Below are positions 1-8,445 of a stretch of DNA of 16,781 nucleotides, piece by piece. Both the position numbers and the translations under genes were made by a program. The notes below the pieces were generated by a model, which was given only the letters and a program-made list of their open reading frames with translations, made no database searches and was not told the origin of the DNA. Source of the DNA: Bremia lactucae. Its lineage: Eukaryota; Oomycota; Peronosporomycetes; Peronosporales; Peronosporaceae. The stretch spans positions 157,145-173,925 of the forward strand of contig NC_090611.1 of NCBI RefSeq assembly GCF_004359215.1, written 5' to 3'. Position 1 is the first letter of the stretch, and each line of letters opens with the position of its first letter.

Positions 1-32
1 CAATCAATATTGAGGCTCACCCCCACGTACAA

Positions 33-56
33 ACGACCCGCATCTCTGCGGGTCGT
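33..56 (-). repeat. Leader hairpin with GAGA tetraloop
   Basis: A perfect 10-bp inverted repeat (ACGACCCGCA / TGCGGGTCGT) with a 4-nt loop. As transcribed on the minus strand the loop is GAGA, which fits the GNRA tetraloop class. It lies 12 nt downstream of the primer-binding site in the untranslated leader. A role in packaging or dimerisation of the element RNA is only inference. Confidence 0.55.
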
Positions 57-68
57 GGGAAGGATTTC

Positions 69-79
69 AAGTGCTACCA
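69..79 (-). other. Primer-binding site of family A element
   Basis: Minus-strand TGGTAGCACTT starts 2 nt after the LTR end. The TGG pairs with the tRNA 3' CCA. The identical 11-mer is at 15281-15291 in the right-hand element, also 2 nt after its LTR. The primer tRNA would end AAGTGCTACCA, giving an A1-U72 acceptor pair; that pair is typical of eukaryotic initiator tRNA-Met, so that tRNA is the inferred primer. Confidence 0.65.
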
Positions 80-81
80 AG

Positions 82-604
82 TGTAGGCGGGCACATCGTA
101 ATGCGGCCACGCTCTAATTATACTCACACCCTAGCACAGCGAGGAAGCGGTTTAACCAGCTTCTCTTGCGTGCAGTAAGGTAGTTGTGGTGGGCGCGTTA
201 GCGACCTCACCCAACACACTAAGCACTCTAGTAAAGTTTCGTCACGGGAGCGGTAATCCGGCTCATCGTGCACACTAACTAAGTAGAAAGTAGTTTTCAG
301 ACTGGTTTATATTTAATAGCATTAAATATATGTTACAAATCAAAAGGTCATTTCTATAGATAAAACTAATATGTATTGCGAGCATATCTTTCCAAATATC
401 TCGCGTCACGGATGACGCTAGCCGTCATCCCTCCTAATGCGAATGCACCTATGTGCATCACATACACAAGGGTTGGTCACAAATGTAAACTACACTCGAG
501 TGGTGGGTCTAATTATTTTAAGTAAGTAATTGACCATTCCTTTAAGTACACCAAGTGTATTTAACGGGGACTGTGTAACATTAGGGCAACATTAGCCCGT
601 TACA
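82..604 (-). repeat. LTR of family A (523 bp)
   Basis: On the minus strand it begins TGTAACGGGC and ends GTGCCCGCCTACA, so it has the canonical TG...CA ends. The 3' boundary was set by aligning with the family B LTR, whose end GTGCCCCGTTACA is followed by the same spacer length and the same primer-binding site. The first 31 nt contain TGTAAC and GTTACA as an inverted pair. The flanking 5 bases at 605-609 (ctcag) are the candidate target-site duplication; its partner is outside the window. Confidence 0.7.
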
Positions 605-756
605 CTCAGTCTGCACGTGAGCCTAACAACCCACTGCTTCGTTTCGAGGGCATTGACATTATTCTGTGCATTCTCCAAATATTATTTACCTTTTAGATAA
701 TTTATTAATTAAGAACCTTTAAGTTTTAATTTCATGTAACGAAACACCCCGTTACA
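605..756 (-). repeat. Truncated LTR of family B
   Basis: On the minus strand, from 756, this begins TGTAACGGGGTGTTTCGTTACA, with the TTAAAGGTT and TTATCTAAAAGGTA stretches also found at the start of the LTR at 14829. Similarity holds for about 85 nt and then fades. It is cut at 604/605 by the family A LTR, so the family A insertion is younger. The part left of 605 should lie beyond the left edge of the window. Confidence 0.6.
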
Positions 757-939
757 TTTTCCTAATCACTTGATATGAAATATTTATTTTGCGCGCATAT
801 TCATAAGAATCATTGTACGTGTTCCAAAACTGATACGCTTATCAGATCTATTCTTTATCAAGCAAATTGTGTGCGACACACCCCCAGCACAGAGAGCTCT
901 TTTCCCTTTTAAACAATCGGAATTGACTATTCACGCCTA

Positions 940-1128
940 TTATTTACGCTCATCCAAGTAAGTAGGTTCACTAGTAAGTAACTTTACTAGCTTCAATTTG
1001 TTGATCCAATTAATACATGCTTCACGCATTTCGAGCCCGAGCATCCCGAATTGAAGATCTATGCCCAAAATTTTAATTCGATATTGACCACTTTTCACAA
1101 TTGAAATTGTGTTTTGTGTGGTCTTCAC
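940..1128 (-). pseudogene. Possible Ty3/Gypsy pol remnant (end of protease region)
   Basis: A 62-codon open stretch on the minus strand contains LGIDLQFGMLGLEMREACINW. This resembles the conserved segment that closes the Gypsy protease region (hydrophobic-D...F-x-x-LGMxWL...INW), with a residue apparently lost inside the LGM motif. No reverse transcriptase follows before the LTR remnant at 756, so if real it is an internally deleted scrap. The match is short and recognised by eye only; it may be chance. Confidence 0.3.
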
Positions 1129-1137
1129 AAACTTTCC

Positions 1138-1186
1138 GCTTGCAAACTGGCGTTAATACCAGCAGTAATAACGCCAGTTTGCAAGC
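1138..1186. repeat. Perfect 18-bp inverted repeat (hairpin)
   Basis: Left arm 1138-1155 (GCTTGCAAACTGGCGTTA) is exactly complementary to 1169-1186, with a 13-nt loop. It lies between the possible pol remnant and the 3' end of the formyltransferase gene. It could be a MITE-like terminal structure, a cruciform-forming site or a transcript-end structure; nothing in the sequence decides between these. Confidence 0.7.
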
Positions 1187-1304
1187 CGCACGATTCTACT
1201 GGTAAGTCTCCGATACGCTAATTTTACAGACTTAATCAAATTTGACGTGTCAGCACATTCTCAACCAAATTGTAAGTACTTCATAGTTAGTTAAAACATT
1301 TGGA

Positions 1305-2829
1305 CTATAGCTTGCTTCTTGCTACAGCCTCAAAATCCACTTCTACGAATCGCTCACGTTGCATGTTCTTAAGCCGATACCCGTTGCAAAAATCTAGAGC
1401 AGTCCCAACCCGGCGACCAGCTTGTTGCAGCCTTATAACCAGCAGCCACGAAGCGTCTGCGCATCGAACCCACAGCGCCTCACGTTTCTTATCGAAAATA
1501 AAGCTTCCGGTCTCGACAGTTCCGTGGCGAGCCTCATCGCCGTTGACTGTATGAAAAATTCATCCGATTAGCTGTTTGTCGTCATCAAAAAAAAGATTCA
1601 ATTTTATAATAAATGCCGTCCTACACGTACCAAATTCCAGCTCCTCAGTCGTCGGAAGCCGAACCTCGACAAACTTGACTACTTTCCCTCGAAATAGGAC
1701 GTTCACTCCAAACGAATCGCTCAGTGCCTGCCATCGCTGTCATAAATTGCCAGATAAGATCTATGAGCCATTTCTTTATACTCAATCAGATTGGGCTGCT
1801 CTTACGTGTAAAATGTTGCCAGCAGATACGTCGAAGGAGATAAGACTATCCCTATATTTTAATTTGGGAGCCTTGCATGCAATAGTGTCATCTTGATTTT
1901 TAGCGGACTTCTTCAATGTCGGCAATTTTTTTAGTGTCGCCACAACGCAATCCGCACCAAACGCTGCCAGTTCCTTCACAAGGCTTTATGAAGAAAATAT
2001 CAGTATCACTTGCAAATTTAAAGTCAATAACGCAACAAAAGCAGTCATACTCGTTAAAATGAATAAAAGGCTTGATAGTGAGAGGTTTCTGAAGCAGTAT
2101 TCGCCCAACGTCGAAAGCTTTTAGATCAATTTCAATCACCGATACGCCAGTTGTTGCGTCACCATTTAATAGAGCGTGATGGATTGGGGCTGGGCCACGG
2201 TACTACAATATCTTCATCATCATGAGCTATATAGGCTTTCGCTTCAACTCGAATTAAACAACCTTTGGCAGCAGAGACGGATGCATATTTATTGCACCGT
2301 AATGAAGATTCCTTAACATGTGTGGGTGCTAAGAAGTAGTAAGAATGCAAAGAGCGTTAGTTGCCGAGCTGTCGGGTGCGAATTACCAGCATTGTATACA
2401 ATTACGTGCCAAGAAGTAGCCAAACGACACAACGACACCGACATCAAAATGATTTGTTACAGGGAAGCTCCAGGCTTTGAGCGACTTGAAATTGGCTGGC
2501 GTCTCATATACTTTTAAGCCGCAGCGCTGTGCAAATTTTTTACTGGTACCGGCGTATCCTTCTTCTGGCCATTTATGGGTCGGTCGGACGGACATACCAC
2601 CTCTATGTGCTCAATAATTCCCTTTTCATTTTTACTGGATAATATTTGAAAAACAACAAATCAAGTTGAGAAACGCATGTCGTAACCTTCTGCACCAGTT
2701 TGCGTACAGCGCTTGAAGTGTGGCGAGCGATACGTGATCGGTTCCAAAGAAAAGAACGCGGTAAGGAGGCAAACCCGGCACAGCCAGTGAGAAGTGTCGG
2801 GCTCCGAGCGACGCGGCGCGTGACACCAT
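1305..2829 (-). CDS. MTFMT: Methionyl-tRNA formyltransferase, probably mitochondrial; seven exons, one apparent frameshift
   Basis: Formylates initiator Met-tRNA using 10-formyl-THF for organellar translation. Exons on the minus strand: 2829-2696, 2634-2387, 2311-2263, 2202-2051, 1983-1806, 1736-1631, 1546-1305; every intron is GT-AG and 60-84 nt. Exon 1 carries a mitochondrial-type leader (MVSRAASLGARHFSLAVPG) and the N-terminal fold motif RVLFFGTD. Exon 2 has EVVCPSDRP and DVGVVVSFGYF; exons 3-4 have INMHPSLLPKYRGPAPIHH and NGD-TTGVSV, giving the family's catalytic Asn, His and Asp. Exons 5-7 give the C-terminal tRNA-binding part (KELAAFGADCV, WQALSDSFGVNVLFRGK, LDFCNGYRLKN) and stop TAG. 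The reading frame slips by one base in exon 2 at the six-T run 2536-2541; with seven bases there the product would be 369 aa, close to human MTFMT (389). Either a homopolymer sequence error or a young pseudogene. The boundary of intron 2 is the least certain. Confidence 0.85.
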
Positions 2830-2932
2830 AAAGTTTATGTTTTATACAAAACATGGATGCTAGTTTACCCAATCGTCACATGAATAATCCATCTGATTCG
2901 ATACGTCGGAAATAAACTTTCAATCCAGAAAA
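2830..2932. promoter_or_regulatory. 103-bp divergent promoter region
   Basis: This is all the DNA between the start codon of the formyltransferase gene (minus) and that of the membrane-protein gene (plus). Any promoters and 5' UTRs of both genes must overlap here or lie inside the neighbour. No TATA box or clear oomycete Inr element is evident. Confidence 0.4.
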
Positions 2933-3784
2933 ATGAACCCTAAAGACACCGAGGGCCAGGAACAGGCTGCTAACTTACCATATGCTGCCAGCGCTCAAGT
3001 GCCGCATTCTGCCACAACAACAATGGCAGCTTCTCTGAACACCCAGGAAGACGAGCGGTTTATAAACGTGCCATATGCGGCTGCGCAAGCGACGCCTAGT
3101 GCGTCGGAAAAACAAGCGTCGACGCTTCCACCCATCGCTATGGCGCAGCCACTGGGCAAAAATATGCAGAATCAGCCGCACTCGCAGAGTGGCAGCAATA
3201 TTCCGCCTCGTAACTACCAAAATGGACTCGGTGGTGCAAATTTAAGTCACCATCTCGTAACGGTTGTGCCTATTGCCTCTTCGGGCGACGACGCTGAGGA
3301 TGATAACATGCGCTTTAAATATTTGCAAAAAAATCGCTGGATGGCGATATTGATGATGACGTACTACGCGATGACGTTTTTGATCCTACAGCCGATTTTT
3401 CTAGGGGTAATGGGTCTACTTACAGCGTTTGCCGGTCAGCATGGCTCGCGGGCGCCTGTGAATGTGACGCGGTTCAACTGGCTGCGTCACTACATGTGGG
3501 CAAATTACGTCATTCTGATTCTTAATATTTGGCTACTGGTCGTAACGCTGGTCTTTTCTGGGAGCGTGTTTGGCGTCGCTAAGAATAAAAGCAACGAAAG
3601 TACCGATACCACCTTTTCTTTTACCAGCAGCAAGGAGCTCTTTATCGGACTGCTAGTGGCTGCAAACACGCTAATACATTTGCGCTGCTTGCGCACCGTG
3701 CAGCTCTTGATTGCCGAGCTTATTAACGCTGGAAGAGACCGGCCAGCTCCTGTTGCTTCGGCTGTTCCCACCTCCACTGAATAA
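2933..3784 (+). CDS. Unrecognised multipass membrane protein (283 aa)
   Basis: I do not recognise a family. Residues 1-130 are low complexity, rich in Ala, Gln, Pro and Ser, and contain two imperfect copies of a PYAA-x-AQ unit (residues 16-22 and 47-52). Hydrophobic segments follow at about 136-168, 187-214 and 235-262; the first is long enough for a kinked helix or a re-entrant pair, so three or four passes are possible. Two NxS/T sites (NVT at 177, NES at 221) lie between segments. There is no cleavable signal peptide, so the long N-terminus is probably cytosolic. Single exon; the ATG at 2933 is the first in frame. The stop codon TAA overlaps an AATAAA at 3780-3785. Divergent from the formyltransferase gene and 315 bp upstream of the signal peptidase gene on the same strand. 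Confidence 0.75.
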   Translation: MNPKDTEGQEQAANLPYAASAQVPHSATTTMAASLNTQEDERFINVPYAAAQATPSASEKQASTLPPIAMAQPLGKNMQNQPHSQSGSNIPPRNYQNGLGGANLSHHLVTVVPIASSGDDAEDDNMRFKYLQKNRWMAILMMTYYAMTFLILQPIFLGVMGLLTAFAGQHGSRAPVNVTRFNWLRHYMWANYVILILNIWLLVVTLVFSGSVFGVAKNKSNESTDTTFSFTSSKELFIGLLVAANTLIHLRCLRTVQLLIAELINAGRDRPAPVASAVPTSTE

Positions 3785-4099
3785 AATACTGATATGGGCA
3801 ACTTGCATTGTTCGTTATAAAAATACTGTCTTTTCGAATTTTTCAGTTTTTTGACAGCTTTATGAAGTCAAATATATTTTTTGTTAAAACTCACATTAAA
3901 CTTTATCTGGAATTTGGTACGTCTAAATTCACGCCAAGCATTGTTTTTTTGTCATGATCGTCTTTTTTTTTGCTCTTGTATCGAAAGTTTTCTATTACGT
4001 AGCAAGAGACAAAAAATCTTTTTGTATACTTTCAACCAATCAAATGTTGACACTTCCCGAAGTGAGCAGTAATATTTAGATTGTTCCCCGTGTGGCAGC
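3785..4099. other. Intergenic region, AT-rich, with CCAAT box
   Basis: No coding potential seen. It should hold the 3' end of the membrane-protein transcript and the promoter of the signal peptidase subunit gene. A CCAAT element (aaccaatcaa) is at 4036-4040, about 60 bp before the start codon. Runs of T at 3842-3852 and 3942-3971 are the other visible structure. Confidence 0.35.
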
Positions 4100-4715
4100 A
4101 TGCACTCGATCTGGACACGCGCCAACAATGTTTTTTTCACATCGCTCATGGCATTGGCCATCATGTGCACCCTCACGTCCTTATCCACATTCCTGCATGA
4201 GTCTAATCCAGTTGTCCGGCGTTTAGAGATGACTGAGCTGCACTCACTACGCAACTACCGCGACAAGACCGACCGCGCGACGCTTTCGTTTAACCTCGAT
4301 GCTGGTCCGATTAATCGATTGCTAGTTTGCGAGTGCATTGGATTTGGAACTAATCTTCGCCTATTTCGTGTCAGATTTAAGTTCCGTTTTTAACTGGAAC
4401 GTCAAGCAGCTCTTTGTGTACGTGATGGCCGACTTCGAGAGTGCCAGCAACGTCCGCAACCAGGTGGTTATTTGGGATACGATTGTTCAGACAAAGGAAG
4501 CTGCTAGCTTGCTGCAGTTCCAGAACGAAAGTGTCAAATATTTTCTGGCCGACCAGCACGACGAGCTTCGCGGCGCCAATGTCACGCTCCGTCTTGAGTG
4601 GGACATAATGCCGGTTTGTGGTCGCCTTTTCATACATTCAAGCGACAATGAGTTTGCCTTTAAGCTTCCGGACGCGTACCACGGCAAGGTTGTGAAAGCT
4701 CGTGGCCACTTTTAG
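4100..4715 (+). CDS. SPCS3: Signal peptidase complex subunit 3 (SPC22/23 type)
   Basis: Non-catalytic subunit of the ER signal peptidase, which removes signal peptides from secretory proteins; it is a single-pass type II membrane protein with a lumenal domain. Exons 4100-4304 and 4375-4715 join to 181 aa, matching the family (human 180). The 70-nt intron (4305-4374) is GT-AG with a branch-like CTAAT at 4350-4354 and interrupts the codon for the second Asp of the NLDAD motif. Residues 1-10 carry the conserved HSxxxRAN start; residues 11-32 are the membrane anchor. The lumenal part shows FNWNVKQLFVY, NQVVIWD and an NVT glycosylation site before LRLEWDIMP, all as in animal SPCS3. Retained intron would end the protein at 4393. 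Converges on the F-BAR gene with 88 bp between the stop codons. Confidence 0.93.
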
Positions 4716-4803
4716 AACGAGAGTAAAGGTCAATAATGGCAAACATTTCGATACGTTTTAGCTGTCTTTATTATATGGATGAGTGTTTCTATGAGGCAGT
4801 TCA

Positions 4804-7800
4804 TTACTTTTCAAAACGAGCGCGGAGAGCTGCAACTCCTGACAGCGTCGTCGTTTCCTTTTTCTTCTTTGGTGTCCGTGGCTCTCTAGCGGCCTCACGG
4901 GCCGGAGACGCAGACCCCGTGGCGTCACTTTGGGTGCGTGCCATCGCAACAAATTCGATGGAACCATTTGAATTTTGCTTGCGCTTCTGTTTCATGCGAG
5001 CAGCAAGCGTCTTGATCTGGTTCAGGCTTGTGGCGGGAGGGCTTGCGATCGATCGACTGCAATCGAAATTCTCAGGTTCAGTCCGTAGTATCGACGTGTC
5101 GATACTGGCAACCGATCGGGCCTTGTGCAATTTCCTGTCGTTCCTCCGTTTTATCTTGGCACTTTCGTTTCCTTCCATCTCGCATTTAGGATCGTATCGG
5201 TACGACGTCCTGTGCATAGGCGGCAAGTCGTCGGTTTTCCCACACGCAGTCAAGACATTGTCGCTTGAGCGATGTCGAAGTAGCATCGACGCGGACGACA
5301 GACGCGGAGGCCCAGGCGGTAGTAGAGAAGGCTTTCGTTCCAACTTTGCAAAGGATACTGGCGTTACACAAGACATTCCTGTCATCGTTTCCTCCTCATT
5401 AATTCGAAGACTTAGAGGACGGCTGCGAGCCAATCGCAATTGATCATTAAATTTGCGTGCATTCTTCCGGCGCTTCATCATCTTGTCCTTGTACTTGTCG
5501 CTAGACTCGGATGACTCCTCATCAAACCCCAATATTGAAGGCATACTTTCATCCACGGTGGACGAGTTTAACGTCGATGATGCACCAAACAGGTTTTCCC
5601 ACGGCTCCTCCTCAATTTCCCCCACTACAGCAGACGCAATGGTCTTTATCTCAACGTCGCGCACACTGCCAACGTACGACGCTGTGATTGAACCTTCAAT
5701 CACTGTTGTTGCATTTGACGCGTTGGACTCGCCACGTTTACGACCAATCTTCGTCACGTTGTTTTCCGGACCAAGTCCCTTAAGCGCGCGTCCGCTCGAG
5801 AACGACGACCAGTCTGGTAAAGTGAACGACGTAAGTTGCACATCAGCGGTCCGTGCAGCAGGAACACGACTACTGCTGCGATCTGACAACTCATAGTCCA
5901 AAATTCGCGGCCAGTTGTCTGCCTCTAGCCCCAAGGCTTCTTCTCGCTTTTCTTCGTAGTCATCCTCTTGCGATCGATCCATGGACATACCCTGAATCGA
6001 AGCCAGCAAGCTAATGCGTTGCTCTTCACCTAATTCGTATGCAAAACACACATTGCGAGCGTACTGAAGAAGCTGTCGCCGCGTAAATCCAAAGCTGGAG
6101 AGATGATACAAATACGCGGATGCTTGCCCGTACACTACATTGTGTACTTCCAATACCTTTTGCGCGCGTTCAGGGTCAGCTAGGAAATACCATGGCGTAT
6201 CCATTGATGTTTTGCTTAATTCCTCCGCCACGCTTTCTAAAAGAGCATCACCCCAATAGACTGCAACCCGCCACGCGGCATGGTCTTTAAGCGTGGCGTG
6301 GAGATATTCCTGTTCATCCTTGCTAGTCCGACGGTAAAACGTCTGCAGCATATTCATGAGATGCATCGTCGTACGTGTGTCATGCTGAGCAAGACATGCG
6401 TCTAGGAGCAAACGCAGTGCTGTGGCGAGCCTTGTAAAACCTTCACGTGTCAACTCACAATTCCGGGTTCGTTGAAGCATCAGGCATTCCAGTATTACGC
6501 GTCGAACAACGCCTAGGCGATACACTGACTGTGTTGCGGATATTGAAGCATTGGTGAACTTGCCTCGATGCTTTGATGACGCGCTTGATGAATTATTAGC
6601 ACCAGAAGGGAGAAGGCTACTCTCTGGCTCGCCAAAGCAACTCGATACAAAGTCCTTAATTACGTCAACGTCTTTCTCAGACACACCAGACGCTTTGAGC
6701 TTCGCCAGATCTTCCGGCGAACTAGAGATCGACAAGTAACTGTATGGTTCAGTAGACAGTCGTGTTTGTTGTTCATAGCGCCACGATACTCGATGCCACT
6801 CCATCAGACTCAATGCCTTGGCTTGGCGATGAGTTAAATCCGGTGTCATACTATCGACGATATATTGCTGCACAACTGAATCCCGGTCTACTGCTTTCAG
6901 TGACCGTCGGAGATCGACCATGGCCTCAATCTCGGCTTGTAAAATTGCCACTTTTGTCTCGACAAATTGCTCAAGAACAATCAAAAGCGTATCTAGTCGG
7001 TCTTCCTCAACACTCTGCGACAGAACCGTCGCTTCTTCCACAACTTTATCCCGTCGAGCAATTGCGCTGATTAACAATGTCCTCACGTCATCGTACTCAG
7101 CACCCGCAGCCTCGTCTTCGCCAAAAGCACTGGTGAAACGAGACTGTGCCGTCTGAAATGCTCGTTTCACTTCTGGATTATTCGGCTGCACTTGAAACGT
7201 TGCTTCGTTTGCAGCTAGCACGGTCTTCCAATTTGCAAGTTCGTCGGCGGCGCGGGCTACGCGCTGCCGTGCTTTGTCCATCTTTTTCGTTGCCACTTGC
7301 ACGTCAGACACACAGCGTTGTACGAGATTGTAAGTATCACGTGCCCATCGCTTGGATTTGCCAGAATTTTCGAGTGGTTTCGTCATATCCATGTAGGCTT
7401 TGCTAGCAGCGAGGTGTTTCGTGCCTAATGCCTGACTGTACGCTCGCATCTGCGTGAAAAAGTCCTGAAAGCACGACTGAGCCACCTCCTGCGGTTGTAG
7501 TGCCGGTAGACAAGCATCGCTCAAGTGCGCCTGCGCCACCATGTGCTGCGTGGCTGAAGCTGCCTTAAGATACTTGCAAAGCTGCTTGCGAACCTTGACA
7601 CCGCTCTCGACGCGCTCGCTGGCGCGTACGAACGGGACTTGACGAAATGACGGTGCACCTGAACCTCCGTGAGCAGGAGTGGGGCGCTCGCCTAGCATAT
7701 AAGGCGGTGCAGGGACCATAGTCGTCGCCATGGCAATTGTAGAATCGAAAAGCCTAAACGAGGCCTCAAAGTCTGGACAAGGACGGCGATACAGTGGGGC

Positions 7801-7974
7801 CAGCGGAGTGAGAGAGGCGTTTGAAACCAAACGCCGATGGGGCAATTTGCTAGGCGATGATAGTTGCGCGGGGAGAGATGCGATAAACGCAGAATTGCTT
7901 CGACGGCGATGTCGTCGAGCCACTCTTACGCGACTGAGTAAAGAGCGAAATTTTTTGGTAGAAACTGGACGCAT
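4804..7974 (-). CDS. F-BAR domain protein with KIAA0513/SBF2-like helical domain
   Basis: Single exon, 1056 codons from the first ATG. Residues about 115-375 form a long helical region with the spacing of an F-BAR (FCH) domain: a start like SGVKVRKQLCKYLK, a central VQVATKKMDKARQRV block, and a closing DRLDTLLIVLEQFVETK. Such domains dimerise and bend membranes. Residues about 425-665 resemble the helical domain of KIAA0513 and SBF proteins (MLQRTRN...TREGFTRLATALRLLL, QTFYRRT, WRVAVYWGDALLESV). Residues 670-1056 are disordered, Ser/Arg-rich and basic at the end. A second in-frame ATG at 7731 (residue 82) lies in a strong context (GCCATGG) and would remove an Arg-rich N-terminus of low conservation appeal; I think it is the more likely start (975 aa). 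The role, probably in endocytosis or cortical actin, is inferred from the family. Confidence 0.75.
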   Translation of the reverse strand: MRPVSTKKFRSLLSRVRVARRHRRRSNSAFIASLPAQLSSPSKLPHRRLVSNASLTPLAPLYRRPCPDFEASFRLFDSTIAMATTMVPAPPYMLGERPTPAHGGSGAPSFRQVPFVRASERVESGVKVRKQLCKYLKAASATQHMVAQAHLSDACLPALQPQEVAQSCFQDFFTQMRAYSQALGTKHLAASKAYMDMTKPLENSGKSKRWARDTYNLVQRCVSDVQVATKKMDKARQRVARAADELANWKTVLAANEATFQVQPNNPEVKRAFQTAQSRFTSAFGEDEAAGAEYDDVRTLLISAIARRDKVVEEATVLSQSVEEDRLDTLLIVLEQFVETKVAILQAEIEAMVDLRRSLKAVDRDSVVQQYIVDSMTPDLTHRQAKALSLMEWHRVSWRYEQQTRLSTEPYSYLSISSSPEDLAKLKASGVSEKDVDVIKDFVSSCFGEPESSLLPSGANNSSSASSKHRGKFTNASISATQSVYRLGVVRRVILECLMLQRTRNCELTREGFTRLATALRLLLDACLAQHDTRTTMHLMNMLQTFYRRTSKDEQEYLHATLKDHAAWRVAVYWGDALLESVAEELSKTSMDTPWYFLADPERAQKVLEVHNVVYGQASAYLYHLSSFGFTRRQLLQYARNVCFAYELGEEQRISLLASIQGMSMDRSQEDDYEEKREEALGLEADNWPRILDYELSDRSSSRVPAARTADVQLTSFTLPDWSSFSSGRALKGLGPENNVTKIGRKRGESNASNATTVIEGSITASYVGSVRDVEIKTIASAVVGEIEEEPWENLFGASSTLNSSTVDESMPSILGFDEESSESSDKYKDKMMKRRKNARKFNDQLRLARSRPLSLRINEEETMTGMSCVTPVSFAKLERKPSLLPPGPPRLSSASMLLRHRSSDNVLTACGKTDDLPPMHRTSYRYDPKCEMEGNESAKIKRRNDRKLHKARSVASIDTSILRTEPENFDCSRSIASPPATSLNQIKTLAARMKQKRKQNSNGSIEFVAMARTQSDATGSASPAREAAREPRTPKKKKETTTLSGVAALRARFEK

Positions 7975-8445
7975 TGGACGACTCTACCTCTATGACTTAA
8001 ATTCATTCTCCTAGAAAGTTGCGAAGCACCTTCAAAAAACATTTCAGAATTGTGCCCTCTGTGAATGCTAAAACAGTCTGCCTACTGCATGGACCGTTTG
8101 TTAGTCGAGTTTTGTGCTGTTGTGATGCTGGATCACTGAACTCATTTCCGTAGCCAGCTGAGAAATAAAATAGTAGTTGCTCGGAGCGTGAATGTGTCGC
8201 ACCTTTTCAACTAATTTTTATCTTATCAAAATCACCATGCGTGAATGTTGCACCAGCAATTGCGCAACATTTTCAAGATCCTCGTTTTCCCCCTGAAACA
8301 CGAGAGAATCCTCACGCAACACAAGGAATCATGGTGCGTAGCAAAACACGTCGTTAGCTAGAGTGCCTCTTGCAGTATTATACTCGGTGAAGCACTTTAC
8401 TTATTCAATGGCTTAAATTGCCGATGATGTCTATGCCAGTCCATC
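7975..8445. promoter_or_regulatory. Divergent intergenic region between F-BAR and proteasome genes
   Basis: No gene found in 471 bp. It must carry promoters for both flanking genes. A TCATTTCC at 8138-8145 fits the core of the oomycete initiator but has no clear flanking element and lies 300 bp from the start codon. An 8-bp inverted repeat AATGTTGC / GCAACATT (8244-8251 and 8264-8271, 12-nt loop) and a short upstream ORF (ATG 8331, nine codons with stop) are also present. Confidence 0.35.

Larger units (their letters stand above)
1..604 (-). mobile_element. 5' end of an LTR retrotransposon (family A), minus strand
   Basis: Read on the minus strand, an LTR (604 down to 82) is followed by a 2-nt spacer, a primer-binding site and the untranslated leader, which runs off the left edge of the window. 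No coding part of this element is inside the window. The layout matches the right-hand element at 14829-16781, whose LTR end, 2-nt spacer and primer-binding site align with it base for base at the key positions. Assignment to Ty3/Gypsy is inferred from that sister element. The element interrupts an older LTR whose remnant is at 605-756. Confidence 0.7.

Noticed and set aside
1576..1896. 106-codon plus-strand ORF
   Set aside because: Lies antisense to exons 5-6 and introns 5-6 of the formyltransferase gene, whose conserved motifs are on the minus strand.
4736..5443. 235-codon plus-strand ORF
   Set aside because: Antisense to the C-terminal part of the F-BAR gene; the RRLRGRLR string in it is not an RXLR effector motif, since there is no proper signal peptide or dEER context.
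5453..5896. 147-codon plus-strand ORF
   Set aside because: Antisense to the F-BAR coding region, with no recognisable motif.
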